Source: Luteimonas sp. MC1825
GTDB taxonomy: Bacteria > Pseudomonadota > Gammaproteobacteria > Xanthomonadales > Xanthomonadaceae
Assembly: GCF_014764385.1 (NCBI RefSeq)
Contig: NZ_CP061714.1
Location: forward strand, 930,001-994,000
Length of the DNA stretch: 64,000 bases
Direction of reading: 5' to 3'
The translations under genes were made by a program, and so were the position numbers. The notes below the pieces were generated by a model. It searched no databases and was not told the origin of the DNA. It was given only the letters and a program-made list of their open reading frames with translations. Of this stretch, positions 1 to 9,216 are shown piece by piece. The stretch's first letter is position 1; the number at the start of each line of letters is the position of its first letter.

Positions 1-140
1 AGCATGTCCGCCAGTGGGAGCGCACCATCGTTGGCGACGGCCGCCTGGAACGCAGGCAGCGCGACCGGATAGGGGATTGCGGGAAGGCCGAGGCCGCTGA
101 GTGCCTCGGCCCGGGGGTGGAGTTCGATCATCGGTTGCAT
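1..140 (-). CDS. Partial unknown protein (N-terminus only)
   Basis: An open frame starts at ATG 140 (or the in-frame ATG at 131) and runs off the left edge of the window. It gives about 46 residues beginning MQPMIELHPRAEALSG and ending in LPLADML. The visible part looks soluble, with no signal peptide or membrane segment. It is divergent from the DUF2946 gene. I do not recognise the family, and no clear Shine-Dalgarno is visible, so the start and the reality of the gene are both tentative. Confidence 0.45.
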   Translation of the reverse strand, partial: MQPMIELHPRAEALSGLGLPAIPYPVALPAFQAAVANDGALPLADM

Positions 141-316
141 GCGCCCATTGTCGGCGGCGCCGTCGCACACGGTGTGACTGGCCGATGACCCCTTCGTGCG
201 ATGGCGCGCACTGCGCAGCGCGCACCGCGCTCCGCGCACGAAGATGCGGACCAGTACGGATGCCCTTGACCTGCATCAGGGTTGCGCCCGGCGTGGCACG
301 GATAATGGCCACCATC

Positions 317-703
317 ATGAAACGTCGTGCAGTGCAGCGTTGGATGGCCCGGTTCGGACTGGCGGCAATGCTGCTCTTGCTGCTGGTGCCCACCGCGGGA
401 CGCCTGCTGCAAGTGGCGCTTCCCGACGACAGCGCGCATGCCGCGCACCACGCCGCGCACGATGCGCATCACCGCGCCGCCGGCGCGCGGCACCACGACC
501 GCGACGCGTCCGATCTCCCCGTGGTCGCGGGCCAGGACTGCCACTACTGTGCGCTGCTGGCTTCCGCCGCGGCCATCGCGGGCCCGGGGCTGTCGCCGGT
601 TGCCAACGCGGCACCCGCTTCCTTCCAGGGGCGCACCGGGTTCCGCCTGCCTTGGCTGCACCCCAACGGGCTCGGCTCACGCGGACCGCCGCTCCACGGC
701 TGA
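317..703 (+). CDS. DUF2946 family protein, His-rich, copper-linked
   Basis: A 128-residue protein with an N-terminal hydrophobic segment (about residues 14-32). A histidine-dense stretch follows at about 41-60, and a CHYC pair lies at 75-78. This pattern is typical of the DUF2946 family, short exported or membrane-anchored proteins often found beside TonB-dependent copper receptors, as here with the receptor starting 71 bp downstream. His and Cys clusters suggest copper binding at the envelope, but that is inference. ATG 317 is chosen because it puts MKRR directly before the hydrophobic segment; ATG 305 is in frame and also possible. The low-complexity proximal sequence upstream of that does not look coding. 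Confidence 0.72.
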   Translation: MKRRAVQRWMARFGLAAMLLLLLVPTAGRLLQVALPDDSAHAAHHAAHDAHHRAAGARHHDRDASDLPVVAGQDCHYCALLASAAAIAGPGLSPVANAAPASFQGRTGFRLPWLHPNGLGSRGPPLHG

Positions 704-773
704 TTGTCGCCCACGCGCGCCGGCCTCCGCCGCCTCACGCACCTGAAGCCCTTTCTCTCCATGGAATCCCGCC

Positions 774-2864
774 ATGACGATCCCCTGTTGCCCGTTGATC
801 CGACCCTGCTGCCTGTTCGTGGCCATGGCCGCCGCGCTCGCCAGTCCCGCGCTGCTTGCAGGTCCCGACCAGTCAGCGGAAACCCCGCGCACGGTGGATT
901 TCGACGCCGTGGTCGTCACCGCCGCCGCGCCGGTGTCCGTGCTGACCTATGAAACCGATCCCGGCATCCCACGCCAGCCGATCCCGGCCAGCGACGGCGC
1001 CGACTACCTCAAGACCATTCCCGGCTTCACCGCGGTGCGCAACGGCGGCAGCAACGGCGACCCGGTGCTGCGCGGCATGTTCGGTTCGCGCCTGAACCTC
1101 CTGACCAACGACGGTGCGATGCACGGCGCGTGCCCGTCGCGGATGGACAACGCGATGTCGTATATCGCGCCCGACACCTACGACCGGCTGGTGGTCACCA
1201 AGGGTCCACAGACCGTGCTCTGGGGTCCGGGCGCGTCCGCCGGCACGGTGCGCTTCGAACGCGACCGCGAGCACTTCAGCGACCCGGCACTCAAGGTCTC
1301 CGCCAGCACGCTCGGCGGCAGCTTCGGGCGCAACGACCAGGTGCTGGACGCCCTCTACGGCGCAAGCCCCGGCTACGCGCGGCTGACCGCCAACCGTTCC
1401 GAGTCGGGCGATTACGAGGATGGCAGCGGGCGTACGGTCGGCTCGGCGTGGAAAAAATGGAACACCGACGTCGCATTCGGCTGGACGCCGGACGAGGACA
1501 CGCTGCTGGAACTCGGCGTGGGCACGGGTGACGGCCAGGCACGCTATGCCACGCGCGGCATGGATGGCGCCAGCTTCCGGCGCAGCAACTACAACCTGCG
1601 CTTCGAGAAGGACAACCCCGGCGAGCGCCTGGCGCGGCTGGAGGCGACCGCGTACCACAACGTCGCCGACCACGTGATGGACAACTACAGCCTGCGCGAC
1701 CCTAACCCCGCAGGCCCCATGCCCATGGCGATGGCGTCCAACGTGGAACGCAGCACCGACGGTGGGCGTGCGGCCGCGACCTGGCGCGGGGATGGCTTCG
1801 AACTGGTGACCGGCCTGGACCTGCAGCGCAGCCGCCACCGGCGCCGCAGCGCGATGGGGCGGGGGGCGTATGCCGCGCGGCCGTGGATCATCGACGCGCG
1901 GTTCGAGGGCCTGGGCGCGTTTGCCGAAGGCACACGCTTCCGCGGCGACAACAGCCGCTGGGTGGGCGGCGCGCGCATCGACCGCTCCGAAGCGAGCGAC
2001 GCACGCCGCACGATGTCGGGCGGGCACGGCGGCGTGGCGATGCCCAACCCCACTGCGGGCATGACACGCAGCGAGACGCTCAAGGCCGGCTTCCTCCGCT
2101 TCGAACACGGCCTCGTCGACGCGCCCGTGACGTGGTTCGCCGGGCTCGGCCACACCGAACGCATGCCCGACTACTGGGAGCTGTTCTCCGCCGACCTGGG
2201 CCCGATGGGCGCAGCCAACGCCTTTGCCGGCGTGGATACCGAGAAGACCACCCAGCTCGACGCCGGCCTGCAGTACCGGAGCAAGGTACTGCATGCCTGG
2301 GTGTCTGCGTACGCCGGGCGCGTCGACGACTTCATCCAGTTCCGTTACCTCAGCGGCGGCATGCACGACGGCATGAGTCGGGTGTCCAATATCGCGGCCG
2401 ACATCCGCGGCGCGGAGCTGGGCGTGGAGTATCGGCCGCTGGCGGACTGGACGTTCGGCGGCAGCCTCGCGTATGCGCGCGGCGAGCACCGCGACAGTGG
2501 CCGCCCGCTGCCGCAGATGCCGCCGCTGGAGGCGCGCGCCAGCGTGGCCTGGGACAACGGCACATGGTCGGCCGGCGCGCTGCTGCGGGCGGTGGATGGC
2601 CAGGACCGCGTGGCACCGGGCTACGGCAACGTGGTCGGGCAGGACTTCGAGGCCAGCAGCGGCTTCGCCACGCTCGCGCTCAATGCCGGCTACCGGTTCA
2701 ACGCCAGCCTGCAGCTGACCGCCGGCGTGGACAACGCCTTCGATCGCGCCTACAGCGAACACCTGAACCTCGCCGGCAATGCCGACTTCGGCTACCCGGC
2801 GGATCCGGTGCGCATCAACGAGCCAGGGCGGACCGCGTGGGTGCGGGTGGATTACCGCTACTAG
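774..2864 (+). CDS. TonB-dependent copper receptor (OprC/NosA type)
   Basis: An outer-membrane receptor of 696 residues. The signal peptide covers about residues 1-29 (hydrophobic run ending SPALLA). A plug domain follows, with a TonB-box-like DAVVVTA at about 44-50 and the plug motif [11 protein letters not shown] near 143. A C-terminal beta-barrel ends in the aromatic strand VRVDYRY. The plug and the C-terminal stretch [12 protein letters not shown] match the TonB-dependent copper receptor family (OprC/NosA), which imports copper under limitation. The preceding His-rich DUF2946 gene supports a copper role. Met- and His-rich loops ([16 protein letters not shown]) are consistent with metal binding. 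There is no regulator in the window. Confidence 0.88.
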   Translation: MTIPCCPLIRPCCLFVAMAAALASPALLAGPDQSAETPRTVDFDAVVVTAAAPVSVLTYETDPGIPRQPIPASDGADYLKTIPGFTAVRNGGSNGDPVLRGMFGSRLNLLTNDGAMHGACPSRMDNAMSYIAPDTYDRLVVTKGPQTVLWGPGASAGTVRFERDREHFSDPALKVSASTLGGSFGRNDQVLDALYGASPGYARLTANRSESGDYEDGSGRTVGSAWKKWNTDVAFGWTPDEDTLLELGVGTGDGQARYATRGMDGASFRRSNYNLRFEKDNPGERLARLEATAYHNVADHVMDNYSLRDPNPAGPMPMAMASNVERSTDGGRAAATWRGDGFELVTGLDLQRSRHRRRSAMGRGAYAARPWIIDARFEGLGAFAEGTRFRGDNSRWVGGARIDRSEASDARRTMSGGHGGVAMPNPTAGMTRSETLKAGFLRFEHGLVDAPVTWFAGLGHTERMPDYWELFSADLGPMGAANAFAGVDTEKTTQLDAGLQYRSKVLHAWVSAYAGRVDDFIQFRYLSGGMHDGMSRVSNIAADIRGAELGVEYRPLADWTFGGSLAYARGEHRDSGRPLPQMPPLEARASVAWDNGTWSAGALLRAVDGQDRVAPGYGNVVGQDFEASSGFATLALNAGYRFNASLQLTAGVDNAFDRAYSEHLNLAGNADFGYPADPVRINEPGRTAWVRVDYRY

Positions 2865-2976
2865 GGGACGATTCCGATGGTTTCCATACGCAAGCGCACT
2901 GACGTTTCCTGACCGCAGTCAGCGAGACATCCGTGCAGTAAGGCAAACTACGTGGTTTCCCCATACGGTCCAGTCC

Positions 2977-3492
2977 ATGTCACGGCCTGCTTCACTCGAT
3001 AAATCCCAGTTGCTCGAATGCGCCCGCGGTGAAATGTTCGGCCCCGGCAACGCGCGCCTGCCCTCGCCGCCAATGCTGATGTTCGACCGCATCACCCATA
3101 TCAGCGATACCGGCGGTGGCTTCGGCAAGGGCCAGATCGTCGCGGAGCTCGACATCAGCCCGGACCTCTGGTTCTTCGCCTGCCATTTCGAAGGCGACCC
3201 GGTCATGCCGGGCTGCCTGGGCCTGGATGCCATGTGGCAGCTGGCCGGCTTCTTCCTGCCGTGGCTGGGCGAGCCCGGCCGCGGGCGTGCGCTTGGCGTC
3301 GGCGGTGTGAAGTTCACCGGCCAGGTGCTGCCCGCCGCCAAGGTGGTGCGTTACGAAATCGACGTGAAGCGGGTCATGCGTGGCCGCCTGGCGCTGGTCA
3401 TCGCCGATGGCCGCACCTATGTGGATGACCGCCTGATCTATGAAGCCGACGGCCTGCGCGTCGGCCTGTTCCAGTCCGTGGAGGGTTTCTGA
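2977..3492 (+). CDS. fabA: 3-hydroxydecanoyl-ACP dehydratase/isomerase FabA
   Basis: A 171-residue cytoplasmic enzyme of anaerobic unsaturated fatty acid synthesis. It dehydrates 3-hydroxydecanoyl-ACP and isomerises trans-2- to cis-3-decenoyl-ACP. The full-length FabA fold is visible. The catalytic pair is H70 (in [14 protein letters not shown]) and D84 (in LGLDAMWQL), exactly at the E. coli positions. ATG 2977 gives the standard length. Its TGA overlaps the fabB ATG (ATGATG-type junction at 3490-3494), so the two are translationally coupled, which is the normal fabAB arrangement. Confidence 0.96.
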   Translation: MSRPASLDKSQLLECARGEMFGPGNARLPSPPMLMFDRITHISDTGGGFGKGQIVAELDISPDLWFFACHFEGDPVMPGCLGLDAMWQLAGFFLPWLGEPGRGRALGVGGVKFTGQVLPAAKVVRYEIDVKRVMRGRLALVIADGRTYVDDRLIYEADGLRVGLFQSVEGF

Positions 3493-4712
3493 TGAAGCGC
3501 GTGGTTGTCACCGGAATGGGCATCGTGTCGCCACTCGGCAACGACACGGCGACGGTTGCGTCCGCCCTGCGCGAGGGCCGCAGCGGCCTGCACGTGGTGC
3601 CGGAGCAGGTCGAGCTCGGCCTGCGCAGCCACGTTGCCGGCACCTGCACGATCGACCTGGAGGCCGCGATCGACCGCAAGCTGCGGCGCTTCATGGGCGA
3701 CGCGGCGGCATATTCGTACGTGGCCATGCGCGATGCGATCGCCGATGCCGGCCTGTCGGACGAGGCGGTGCGCGATCCGCGCGCCGGCCTGATCGCGGGC
3801 TCGGGCGGCGGTTCGCCGCAGTGGCAGATCGAAACCGGCGACCTGCTGCGCACCAAGGGCGTGCGCAAGATCGGCCCGTACATGGTGCCGCGCACGATGT
3901 GCTCGACGGTATCGGCCAACCTGGCCACGGCGTTCGGCATCCGCGGCGTGAGCTACTCGCTGTCGGCGGCATGCGCGACCTCCGCGCACTGCATCGGTGC
4001 GGCGGCCGACATGATCCGCCACGGTGTGCAGGACGTCGTGTTCGCCGGCGGCGGCGAGGAGCTGCACTGGGGCATGACCAGCCAGTTCGATGCGATGGGC
4101 GCGCTGTCCACGCACCACAACGAGACGCCCGAACAGGCGTCGCGTCCGTACGACGAGGCGCGCGACGGCTTCGTCATCGGTTCGGGCGCCGGCATGCTGG
4201 TGCTCGAGGATCATGACCATGCGGTGGCGCGCGGAGCGCGGATCCTCGCGGAGCTGGTCGGCTACGGCGTGACCTCCGACGGCGCCGACATGGTGGCGCC
4301 GAATGGCGAGGGCGCTGCGCGCTGCATGCGCATGGCGATGGCGGGCTTCGACGGGCAGGGCGTGGGGCCGATCGACTACCTCAACACGCACGGCACATCG
4401 ACGCCGCTGGGCGACATCGTGGAGCTCGAGGCGGTGCGCGCGGCATTCGGCGACGCCATTCCGCCGCTGTCGTCCACCAAGGCCCTGACGGGGCATTCGC
4501 TCGGCGCGGCCAGCGTGCACGAGGCGATCTACAGCCTGCTCATGTTGCAGGAGGGCTTCGTGGCGGCTTCGGCCAACATCACGTCGCTCGATCCGCGCGC
4601 CGAGGGCTATCCGATCATCCGCGAAACCCGCGATGCGGCGCTGCGCACGGTGATGTCGAACAGCTTCGGCTTTGGTGGCACCAACGCGACGCTGGTGTTC
4701 CGCTCGCCCTGA
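3492..4712 (+). CDS. fabB: 3-oxoacyl-ACP synthase I FabB
   Basis: A beta-ketoacyl-ACP synthase I of 406 residues. It elongates the cis-3-decenoyl-ACP made by FabA and so commits carbon to unsaturated fatty acids. The thiolase-fold catalytic triad is C161 ([11 protein letters not shown]), H300 ([12 protein letters not shown]) and H335 (LTGHSLGAA), and the C-terminal [10 protein letters not shown] glycine loop is intact. Length and motifs are those of FabB rather than FabF, and the position directly after fabA agrees. The reading frame starts on the last base of the fabA stop codon. Confidence 0.96.
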   Translation: MKRVVVTGMGIVSPLGNDTATVASALREGRSGLHVVPEQVELGLRSHVAGTCTIDLEAAIDRKLRRFMGDAAAYSYVAMRDAIADAGLSDEAVRDPRAGLIAGSGGGSPQWQIETGDLLRTKGVRKIGPYMVPRTMCSTVSANLATAFGIRGVSYSLSAACATSAHCIGAAADMIRHGVQDVVFAGGGEELHWGMTSQFDAMGALSTHHNETPEQASRPYDEARDGFVIGSGAGMLVLEDHDHAVARGARILAELVGYGVTSDGADMVAPNGEGAARCMRMAMAGFDGQGVGPIDYLNTHGTSTPLGDIVELEAVRAAFGDAIPPLSSTKALTGHSLGAASVHEAIYSLLMLQEGFVAASANITSLDPRAEGYPIIRETRDAALRTVMSNSFGFGGTNATLVFRSP

Positions 4713-4738
4713 TTGGCCGAGGCCTTCGCTTGATAGAG

Positions 4739-4873
4739 GCGGAGGGTGTACGGGTACCCAGCCGGCTGTCCCCGCTGCATGGGTCATGGCCGGGTCGGGA
4801 GGTGGACGGGTACTGCGCGACGGTCCGGCAGCGCGGGCCCTTCAGGCCGGCTGCGTACCCGTACACCCTCCGC
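4739..4873. repeat. 28-nt inverted repeat pair (dyad 1)
   Basis: The left arm (4739-4766) begins GCGGAGGGTGTACGGGTAC. The right arm (4846-4873) is its reverse complement with one mismatch. The arms flank 79 nt, which itself has a near-complementary CCCGCTGC / GCAGCGCGGG pair that would extend the stem. A third partial ACGGGTAC motif sits at about 4806. Such arms suit a miniature mobile element, a REP-like palindrome or a structured RNA. No target-site duplication is obvious. Confidence 0.75.
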
Positions 4874-4951
4874 TGCCACCGGCGCTGCGGCTTGAGGGAA
4901 AGCGTCGCGCTGGCCGGCTTTTCCTGGCGGCCGCCAGAAGCGCGCCATGGC

Positions 4952-5060
4952 GGGTTGGTGGGTGCGCAGTGGGCATAAAGATCCCCCGCCACGGTCTGCC
5001 ACCAGGAAACACCCCACGATCACAGAAGCGGGGGTCAGCCCACGGAGTACCCACCAACCC
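4952..5060. repeat. Long imperfect palindrome (dyad 2)
   Basis: GGGTTGGTGGGT at 4952-4963 is exactly complementary to ACCCACCAACCC at 5049-5060. Inside these, GTGGGC (4969-4974) pairs with GCCCAC (5038-5043), and CCCCCGC (4983-4989) pairs with GCGGGGG (5028-5034). The nested pairing supports a cruciform or long RNA hairpin with a loop of about 38 nt. It lies 113 bp upstream of alkB. Confidence 0.7.
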
Positions 5061-5172
5061 GACAGCCCGCCAGCCTCCGGCTCTGAACCCCCAGCCAGCG
5101 AGCAATCACGCCACCCGGAACCTGGACTGCCGCGTCACGCTTGGTGAGACGATCCACCTGCATGCTCGGCGC

Positions 5173-5742
5173 ATGGGCCTGTTCGCCTCTCCCCCGCAGG
5201 TACTGGTTGACGACGCCGAAGGCGGCATCCGCTACTGGCCGGACTTCGTGCCCCCGGATCTCGCCGATGCCTGGTTCGAAGCCCTGCAGCGCGAGGCCGA
5301 CTGGCACAGCGAGCGCCGCCCGATGTACGACCGCATCGTCGACGTCCCGCGGCTGCTCGCCTCCTACCGCACCGACGCCTTGCCGCCGGTGTTGCCGCTG
5401 GCGGAGATCCTTGCGCGCGTCGAGGTCGAGGTGCCGGCGCCGTATACCGGCGTGGGCCTCAACCTCTACCGCGACGGCAATGACAGCGTCGCGATGCACA
5501 ACGACAAGCTGCACACCCTGGTGCCCTCGCACCCGATCGCCCTGGTGTCGCTGGGAGACCCGCGGCGCATGCGCATCCGCGCCAAGGCGGGCCGGCGCGA
5601 AGGACTCACCGTGGAGCTCCACCACGGCAGCTTGCTGGCGATGAGCCACGCATCGCAGGTGAGCCACGAGCACGGCATCCCCAAGACGGCGCGCCCGGTG
5701 GGGGCGCGCATCAGCGTGGTGTTTCGCGTGAGGCCGCGCTGA
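5173..5742 (+). CDS. alkB: AlkB-family 2-oxoglutarate/Fe(II) dioxygenase
   Basis: A 189-residue DNA/RNA repair dioxygenase that oxidatively removes alkyl lesions such as 1-methyladenine and 3-methylcytosine. The iron facial triad is visible as H109-x-D111 (MHNDKLHTL) and a distal His in SHEHGIPK (H167). R179 and R185 in RISVVFR are the 2-oxoglutarate-binding RxxxxxR motif. NLYRDGNDSVAMHND matches the AlkB core (NxYxxGxDxxxxHxD). ATG 5173 starts just before the conserved domain. The frame stays open upstream, but there it runs through the repeat-containing interval and is not convincing. The stop overlaps the next ATG (TGATG). Confidence 0.9.
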   Translation: MGLFASPPQVLVDDAEGGIRYWPDFVPPDLADAWFEALQREADWHSERRPMYDRIVDVPRLLASYRTDALPPVLPLAEILARVEVEVPAPYTGVGLNLYRDGNDSVAMHNDKLHTLVPSHPIALVSLGDPRRMRIRAKAGRREGLTVELHHGSLLAMSHASQVSHEHGIPKTARPVGARISVVFRVRPR

Positions 5743-6296
5743 TGGCCGGCCGCTGCCACCTGTATGTGTTTCCCTGCCACTGGGAGGACCAGTGCAAGCT
5801 TGGATTTTCTCGCGATCCCCTTGCCCGCCTGCGGCAGTTGCACCGGCGCTGGTTCGAGTTCTTCGATCTCGACCGCGGCTGGCTGGTCGAGACCGAGACC
5901 GTGCGTGACGCGCGCGACCTGGAGCTGGCATTGCGCCGGCGACTCGTCGACCACAACGCGGCGGCGCCCCTGACCGCGCGGCACCAGGCGGGTGGTCATA
6001 CCGAGTGGTACCGCGGCGCGGGCGCGCAGCTGGACGTGGCGGTGGCCGCGCTGGCCGCGGACGGCTTCACGGTGCATGCCTTGCGCCCGTGGTTGCGCGA
6101 GGCGCTGATCGCACGCAGCGACCAGCTGCACGACTGGGCCGCCGCACAGCTGTCGGTGGACGAACTTGATGGCCTCACCGGATCCACGCCGGCACAGGCG
6201 CAGGCCCGGGACGTGCTGGATGCCTACACGGCGCTCGGGATCGATGTCACGCCGCTGCTGCCGGCGCAGGTCGAGCGCTGGTACCGGCGCGGCTGA
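5742..6296 (+). CDS. GIY-YIG nuclease superfamily protein
   Basis: A protein of 184 residues. The N-terminal part (HLYVFPCH at about 6-13, then CKLGFSRDPLARLRQL at about 18-33) has the GIY-YIG layout of a LYV strand, a K-LG-S-DP-R turn and a following arginine. Later come an ELALRRRL helix with the expected Glu and a WYRG motif, as in T5orf172/MUG113-like members. The C-terminal half is uncharacterised. It starts on the last base of the alkB stop, so the two are co-translated, and a role in nucleic acid repair or processing is a reasonable inference. Activity is not assured because the motif is degenerate. Confidence 0.72.
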   Translation: MAGRCHLYVFPCHWEDQCKLGFSRDPLARLRQLHRRWFEFFDLDRGWLVETETVRDARDLELALRRRLVDHNAAAPLTARHQAGGHTEWYRGAGAQLDVAVAALAADGFTVHALRPWLREALIARSDQLHDWAAAQLSVDELDGLTGSTPAQAQARDVLDAYTALGIDVTPLLPAQVERWYRRG

Positions 6297-6308
6297 CGTC
6301 GCGCGCCG

Positions 6309-8132
6309 TCAGAGTGCCGCGGCCGGTGCGGACGGCGTGGCCTGCCGGGCCATGCACGCGCGGACGCCCTGCACCTCGGCCTCGAGCACATGCGGCAGCG
6401 GTGGCAGTGCCGGCGTGGCGTGGCCTGCGGTCACAGCGACCGCGAGCGTGGCGAGCGCGGCACGCAGCCGTGCTTCGCCACCGCCATCGAACATCGCGGC
6501 GGCCGACTCGGCGGCCGCTGCCCCACCCAGCCGCTCCAGCGCCCAGCACGCCGACAGCGCGCGGTAGGCGAGGCGCTCGGTGGCGGCCACCGTCGGCCAG
6601 GCCTCGTCGGCGGCACGGCGCTGGAGTCGCGAGCTTGCCAGGCCCTGCTCGTGCGCGCGCACCACGGCAAAGCTGGCCTGCAGCACCTGGTCGCGCGCCC
6701 GGCGTGCCGCGGGCGTGGTGACCGCACCGCTGGCGAGGATCGGGATCAACGCTTCTATCGCGCGCAGCACGGCGGCGACGCGCGCGGGGATGGCGGTGCT
6801 GGCGGCCTGCGGCGGCAGCACGCGGAACACGGCCAGGGCGACCGCGCAGCCGGCCAGGGTGTCCACGCCGCGGGCCAGCAGGTAGCTGTCGATGGCCTCC
6901 ACGGGGCGGCCGCCGCTGGCGATGGTGAGTGCCGCTGCGGTGATGAACACCACCGCCAGCGCGTAGTTGCGCATCACCACCATCTCGATGGTGAACTGCA
7001 GCGCCATCACCGCCAGCACCAGCCAGAGTCCCTGAGGGTTCAGCCAGAGCAGAACGCCGGCGAGCAGGAGGCCGATCCAGGTGCCCAGCAGGCGCTCGAG
7101 GCTGCGCTGCAGCATGCGCAGCCAGTCGAAGCCCTGATGGAGCATTAGCACCGCGGCCGCCACTGCCCAGTAGGCACGCTCGAAGGCGAACCACGCGCCC
7201 AGCGTGCCGGCGAACACCGCCGCAATGCCGACGCGCAGCACGATGCGCTGCGCGTCCGAGCCGGGTGCCAGTGCCTCGCGGAGCCGCGACGACGCGCGCG
7301 GATGGCCGAGCGGCACGGCGTCGTGCGCGGTCACCTCCACGGCGTCCAGGCCTGCCATGGCGTCCCGCAGTGCGCTGGTGCGCACCATCAGGTCCGTGTC
7401 CGGGACCTGCCCGCGACTGGCGGCCCCCATCGCTTCGGCGAAGCACAGGTGCAGTTCGCGGTTGACGGTGCGCAGCCGCCCGAGCGTGGCGCTGCCGCGC
7501 GCCTGGACGGGCTGCTGGTCGACCAGCACCGACCACGCGTTCTGCAGCACGAAGGCGACCTGCTGCCGCGCCGAGGACTCGCCGGGCGTGCCGATGCCGG
7601 CCAGGTACGCGGCCACCGCCTTGCCTGCCGCGGCCACGGCCTTGCGCTCCGGCCCGCGGAAATCGAACAGCGCGCCCGACATGTGCACCACCCAGGCGAA
7701 CAGCCCGCCGCTGCCCACCAGCAGCCCGGCAGTGAGCGGCGTCAGGTGCCCGGCAGGCATGGACGTCGCCGCGGCGCAGGCCAGCGCGAACATGTAGGCA
7801 CCGGGCGGGCCGATGCGCAGCGCGTTGCCGATCCAGGTGGCGGCCATCGCCACCAGCGCCACCACCGCGACCACAGGCGCGATGTCGGGTGCCGCCCACA
7901 GACCGAGGCAGGTCGCGAGCGCGAACGCCACGGCGATCGACGCCAGCTGCGCGGCACGGTGCAGGTAGGCGCGACCGTCGCCGTACAGCGCGGTGAATCC
8001 GCCAATCGAGGCCATGAGGCCCGCGGATGTGTCGCCTGCAATCCAGCCGACCAGGATCGGCGCGCCCATGCAGCCGGCCGCACGCAGGGCGAAGCGCACG
8101 CGGTCGGGCGGGGCCGGTCGGATTTCGGACAT
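6309..8132 (-). CDS. FUSC/YccS-family inner-membrane protein
   Basis: A protein of 607 residues with the FUSC architecture: an N-terminal bundle of about six membrane segments (residues about 20-140), a cytoplasmic region (about 145-290), a second membrane bundle (about 305-415) and a C-terminal cytoplasmic domain. This two-bundle layout is shared by AaeB-type aromatic acid exporters, YccS and related proteins. The substrate cannot be told from sequence. ATG 8132 (MSEIRPAPPDRVRF) is preferred; an upstream in-frame extension lacks family-like sequence. It converges on the GIY-YIG gene with 12 bp between stops. Confidence 0.8.
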   Translation of the reverse strand: MSEIRPAPPDRVRFALRAAGCMGAPILVGWIAGDTSAGLMASIGGFTALYGDGRAYLHRAAQLASIAVAFALATCLGLWAAPDIAPVVAVVALVAMAATWIGNALRIGPPGAYMFALACAAATSMPAGHLTPLTAGLLVGSGGLFAWVVHMSGALFDFRGPERKAVAAAGKAVAAYLAGIGTPGESSARQQVAFVLQNAWSVLVDQQPVQARGSATLGRLRTVNRELHLCFAEAMGAASRGQVPDTDLMVRTSALRDAMAGLDAVEVTAHDAVPLGHPRASSRLREALAPGSDAQRIVLRVGIAAVFAGTLGAWFAFERAYWAVAAAVLMLHQGFDWLRMLQRSLERLLGTWIGLLLAGVLLWLNPQGLWLVLAVMALQFTIEMVVMRNYALAVVFITAAALTIASGGRPVEAIDSYLLARGVDTLAGCAVALAVFRVLPPQAASTAIPARVAAVLRAIEALIPILASGAVTTPAARRARDQVLQASFAVVRAHEQGLASSRLQRRAADEAWPTVAATERLAYRALSACWALERLGGAAAAESAAAMFDGGGEARLRAALATLAVAVTAGHATPALPPLPHVLEAEVQGVRACMARQATPSAPAAAL

Positions 8133-8297
8133 GCCGCGCAGCAGGCTGGCAAGAATGGGCGCGGCCACGGCCTCGGGTTCCCGGAAGACGTTCCATTCTA
8201 GGCATCCGCGTTGCGAAGCAACCTGGCGCATGCGCGGATTGCGGCGTGGCGACGCCATGCGCGATGATCGGGTCAACCAACCGACGGAGTGGATGCG

Positions 8298-8336
8298 ATG
8301 AAGCAGGCATCACCGCAGCAGCGGGGCCGGTCCTGA
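8298..8336 (+). CDS. Possible 12-codon leader peptide
   Basis: A mini-frame (MKQASPQQRGRS) starts at ATG 8298 behind GGAGTGG and ends in a TGA that overlaps the ATG of the next gene (TGATG at 8334-8338). It could feed ribosomes to the downstream gene by termination-reinitiation. Such a short frame can arise by chance, so it is only a candidate. Confidence 0.25.
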   Translation: MKQASPQQRGRS

Positions 8337-8854
8337 TGGCGCTGGACATGATTCCGGTCTGGAAGCAGGTCACGCCGGCGCTGGCGTCGGAACTGATCGC
8401 GTTCTGGGCGCGCAACAACGCGATCCCGGACCCGACCAAGGCCGCCGAGCGCGCCACCCAGGCGGTGCTGGTGGGCCGCGACGGGGACGGCGGGATCTGG
8501 AGCGTCGGCACCGCGGTGCTTGGCATCGTGCCGTCGTTCGGCCAGCCCACCTACCTGTACCGGCAGTTCTTCGCGCCCTCGCACCGCGGCATGAAGCTGA
8601 CCATGCCGTTCCTGGTGCGTGCGCGCGACACGCTCGAGGCGTACAACGCGTCGCTGCCGCAGCCCGAATCGGTTGGCGTGATGATCGAACTGCAGAACGA
8701 TGCGATGAGCGTCCGTTACCAGGACATGTACGAGGCGGAGGCGGGTGCGCATTTCATCGGCTGGTCGCCGCGCGGCAGGCAACTGCGCATGCTGTATTTC
8801 AAGGGCGCGAGGATCATGGTGCAGCCGCAGGTGGCGCACATCCGCAACGCTTGA
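8336..8854 (+). CDS. Conserved hypothetical, GNAT-like protein
   Basis: A soluble protein of 172 residues. I do not recognise a named family. The middle part has a strand-loop-helix pattern reminiscent of a GNAT acyltransferase fold: a YLYRQFFAPSHRG stretch at about 69-81, followed by a long helix with an LVRARDTLEAYNA pattern. A canonical Q/RxxGxG/A acetyl-CoA loop is not evident. ATG 8336 follows a mini-frame directly; the in-frame ATG at 8348 is an alternative. It stands alone between the divergent FUSC gene and the convergent thioredoxin gene. Confidence 0.65.
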   Translation: MALDMIPVWKQVTPALASELIAFWARNNAIPDPTKAAERATQAVLVGRDGDGGIWSVGTAVLGIVPSFGQPTYLYRQFFAPSHRGMKLTMPFLVRARDTLEAYNASLPQPESVGVMIELQNDAMSVRYQDMYEAEAGAHFIGWSPRGRQLRMLYFKGARIMVQPQVAHIRNA

Positions 8855-8881
8855 GCGAGGGCCGCCGGCCGCCCGCCGCCT

Positions 8882-9214
8882 TCAGGCCGGCGGGGCCAGC
8901 AGTTCGACTGCGCGGTCCACTTCTGCGCGCGACGATGGACGCACCACGCGCGCGACCTCCTCGCCGTCGCGCAGCAGCACCAGCGTCGGCCACAGCTTGA
9001 TGCGGAACGAGCGGCCGAGAGGGCGACCGCTGCCGTCCTCGACCTTGATGTGGCGCAGGTCCGGATGCGCGGCGAGCGCGGCCTCGATCGCCGGCTGCGC
9101 CCCCTGGCAGAACCCGCACCAGTCGGTGCCGAACTCGAGGACCGTCGCGCCGGGAAGCGCGTCGACCTCCTCGCGGGTCATGCCCTCGGGCGCGTAGCCG
9201 GAGACGTAGGCCAT
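8882..9214 (-). CDS. Thioredoxin-family protein (CGFC)
   Basis: A 110-residue thioredoxin fold. The active site is W32-C33-G-F-C36 (in GTDWCGFCQGAQP) and the cis-proline is P76 (in LWPTLVLL), followed by RDGEEVARVV. There is no signal peptide, so it is cytoplasmic. CGFC rather than the CGPC of thioredoxin 1 implies a shifted redox potential. It starts 2 bp after the katE stop codon, so it is almost certainly co-transcribed with katE and may support peroxide-stress repair (inference). A longer N-terminus is possible, but it would overlap katE and adds no family-like sequence. Confidence 0.85.
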   Translation of the reverse strand: MAYVSGYAPEGMTREEVDALPGATVLEFGTDWCGFCQGAQPAIEAALAAHPDLRHIKVEDGSGRPLGRSFRIKLWPTLVLLRDGEEVARVVRPSSRAEVDRAVELLAPPA

Positions 9215-9216
9215 GC

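Larger units (their letters stand above)
4713..5172. other. 460-bp gene-free interval with two long inverted repeats
   Basis: I find no credible gene between fabB and alkB. The interval instead holds two separate dyads. The first has 28-nt arms (4739-4766 and 4846-4873) matching at 27 of 28 positions. The second has 12-nt perfect arms (4952-4963 and 5049-5060) with further inner complementarity. Short open frames across it on both strands are low-complexity and unconvincing. Confidence 0.7.

Noticed and set aside
4842..5105. Short frames on both strands in the fabB-alkB interval
   Set aside because: They run across the inverted repeats, have no ribosome-binding site or family-like sequence, and appear to be by-products of GC-rich palindromes.
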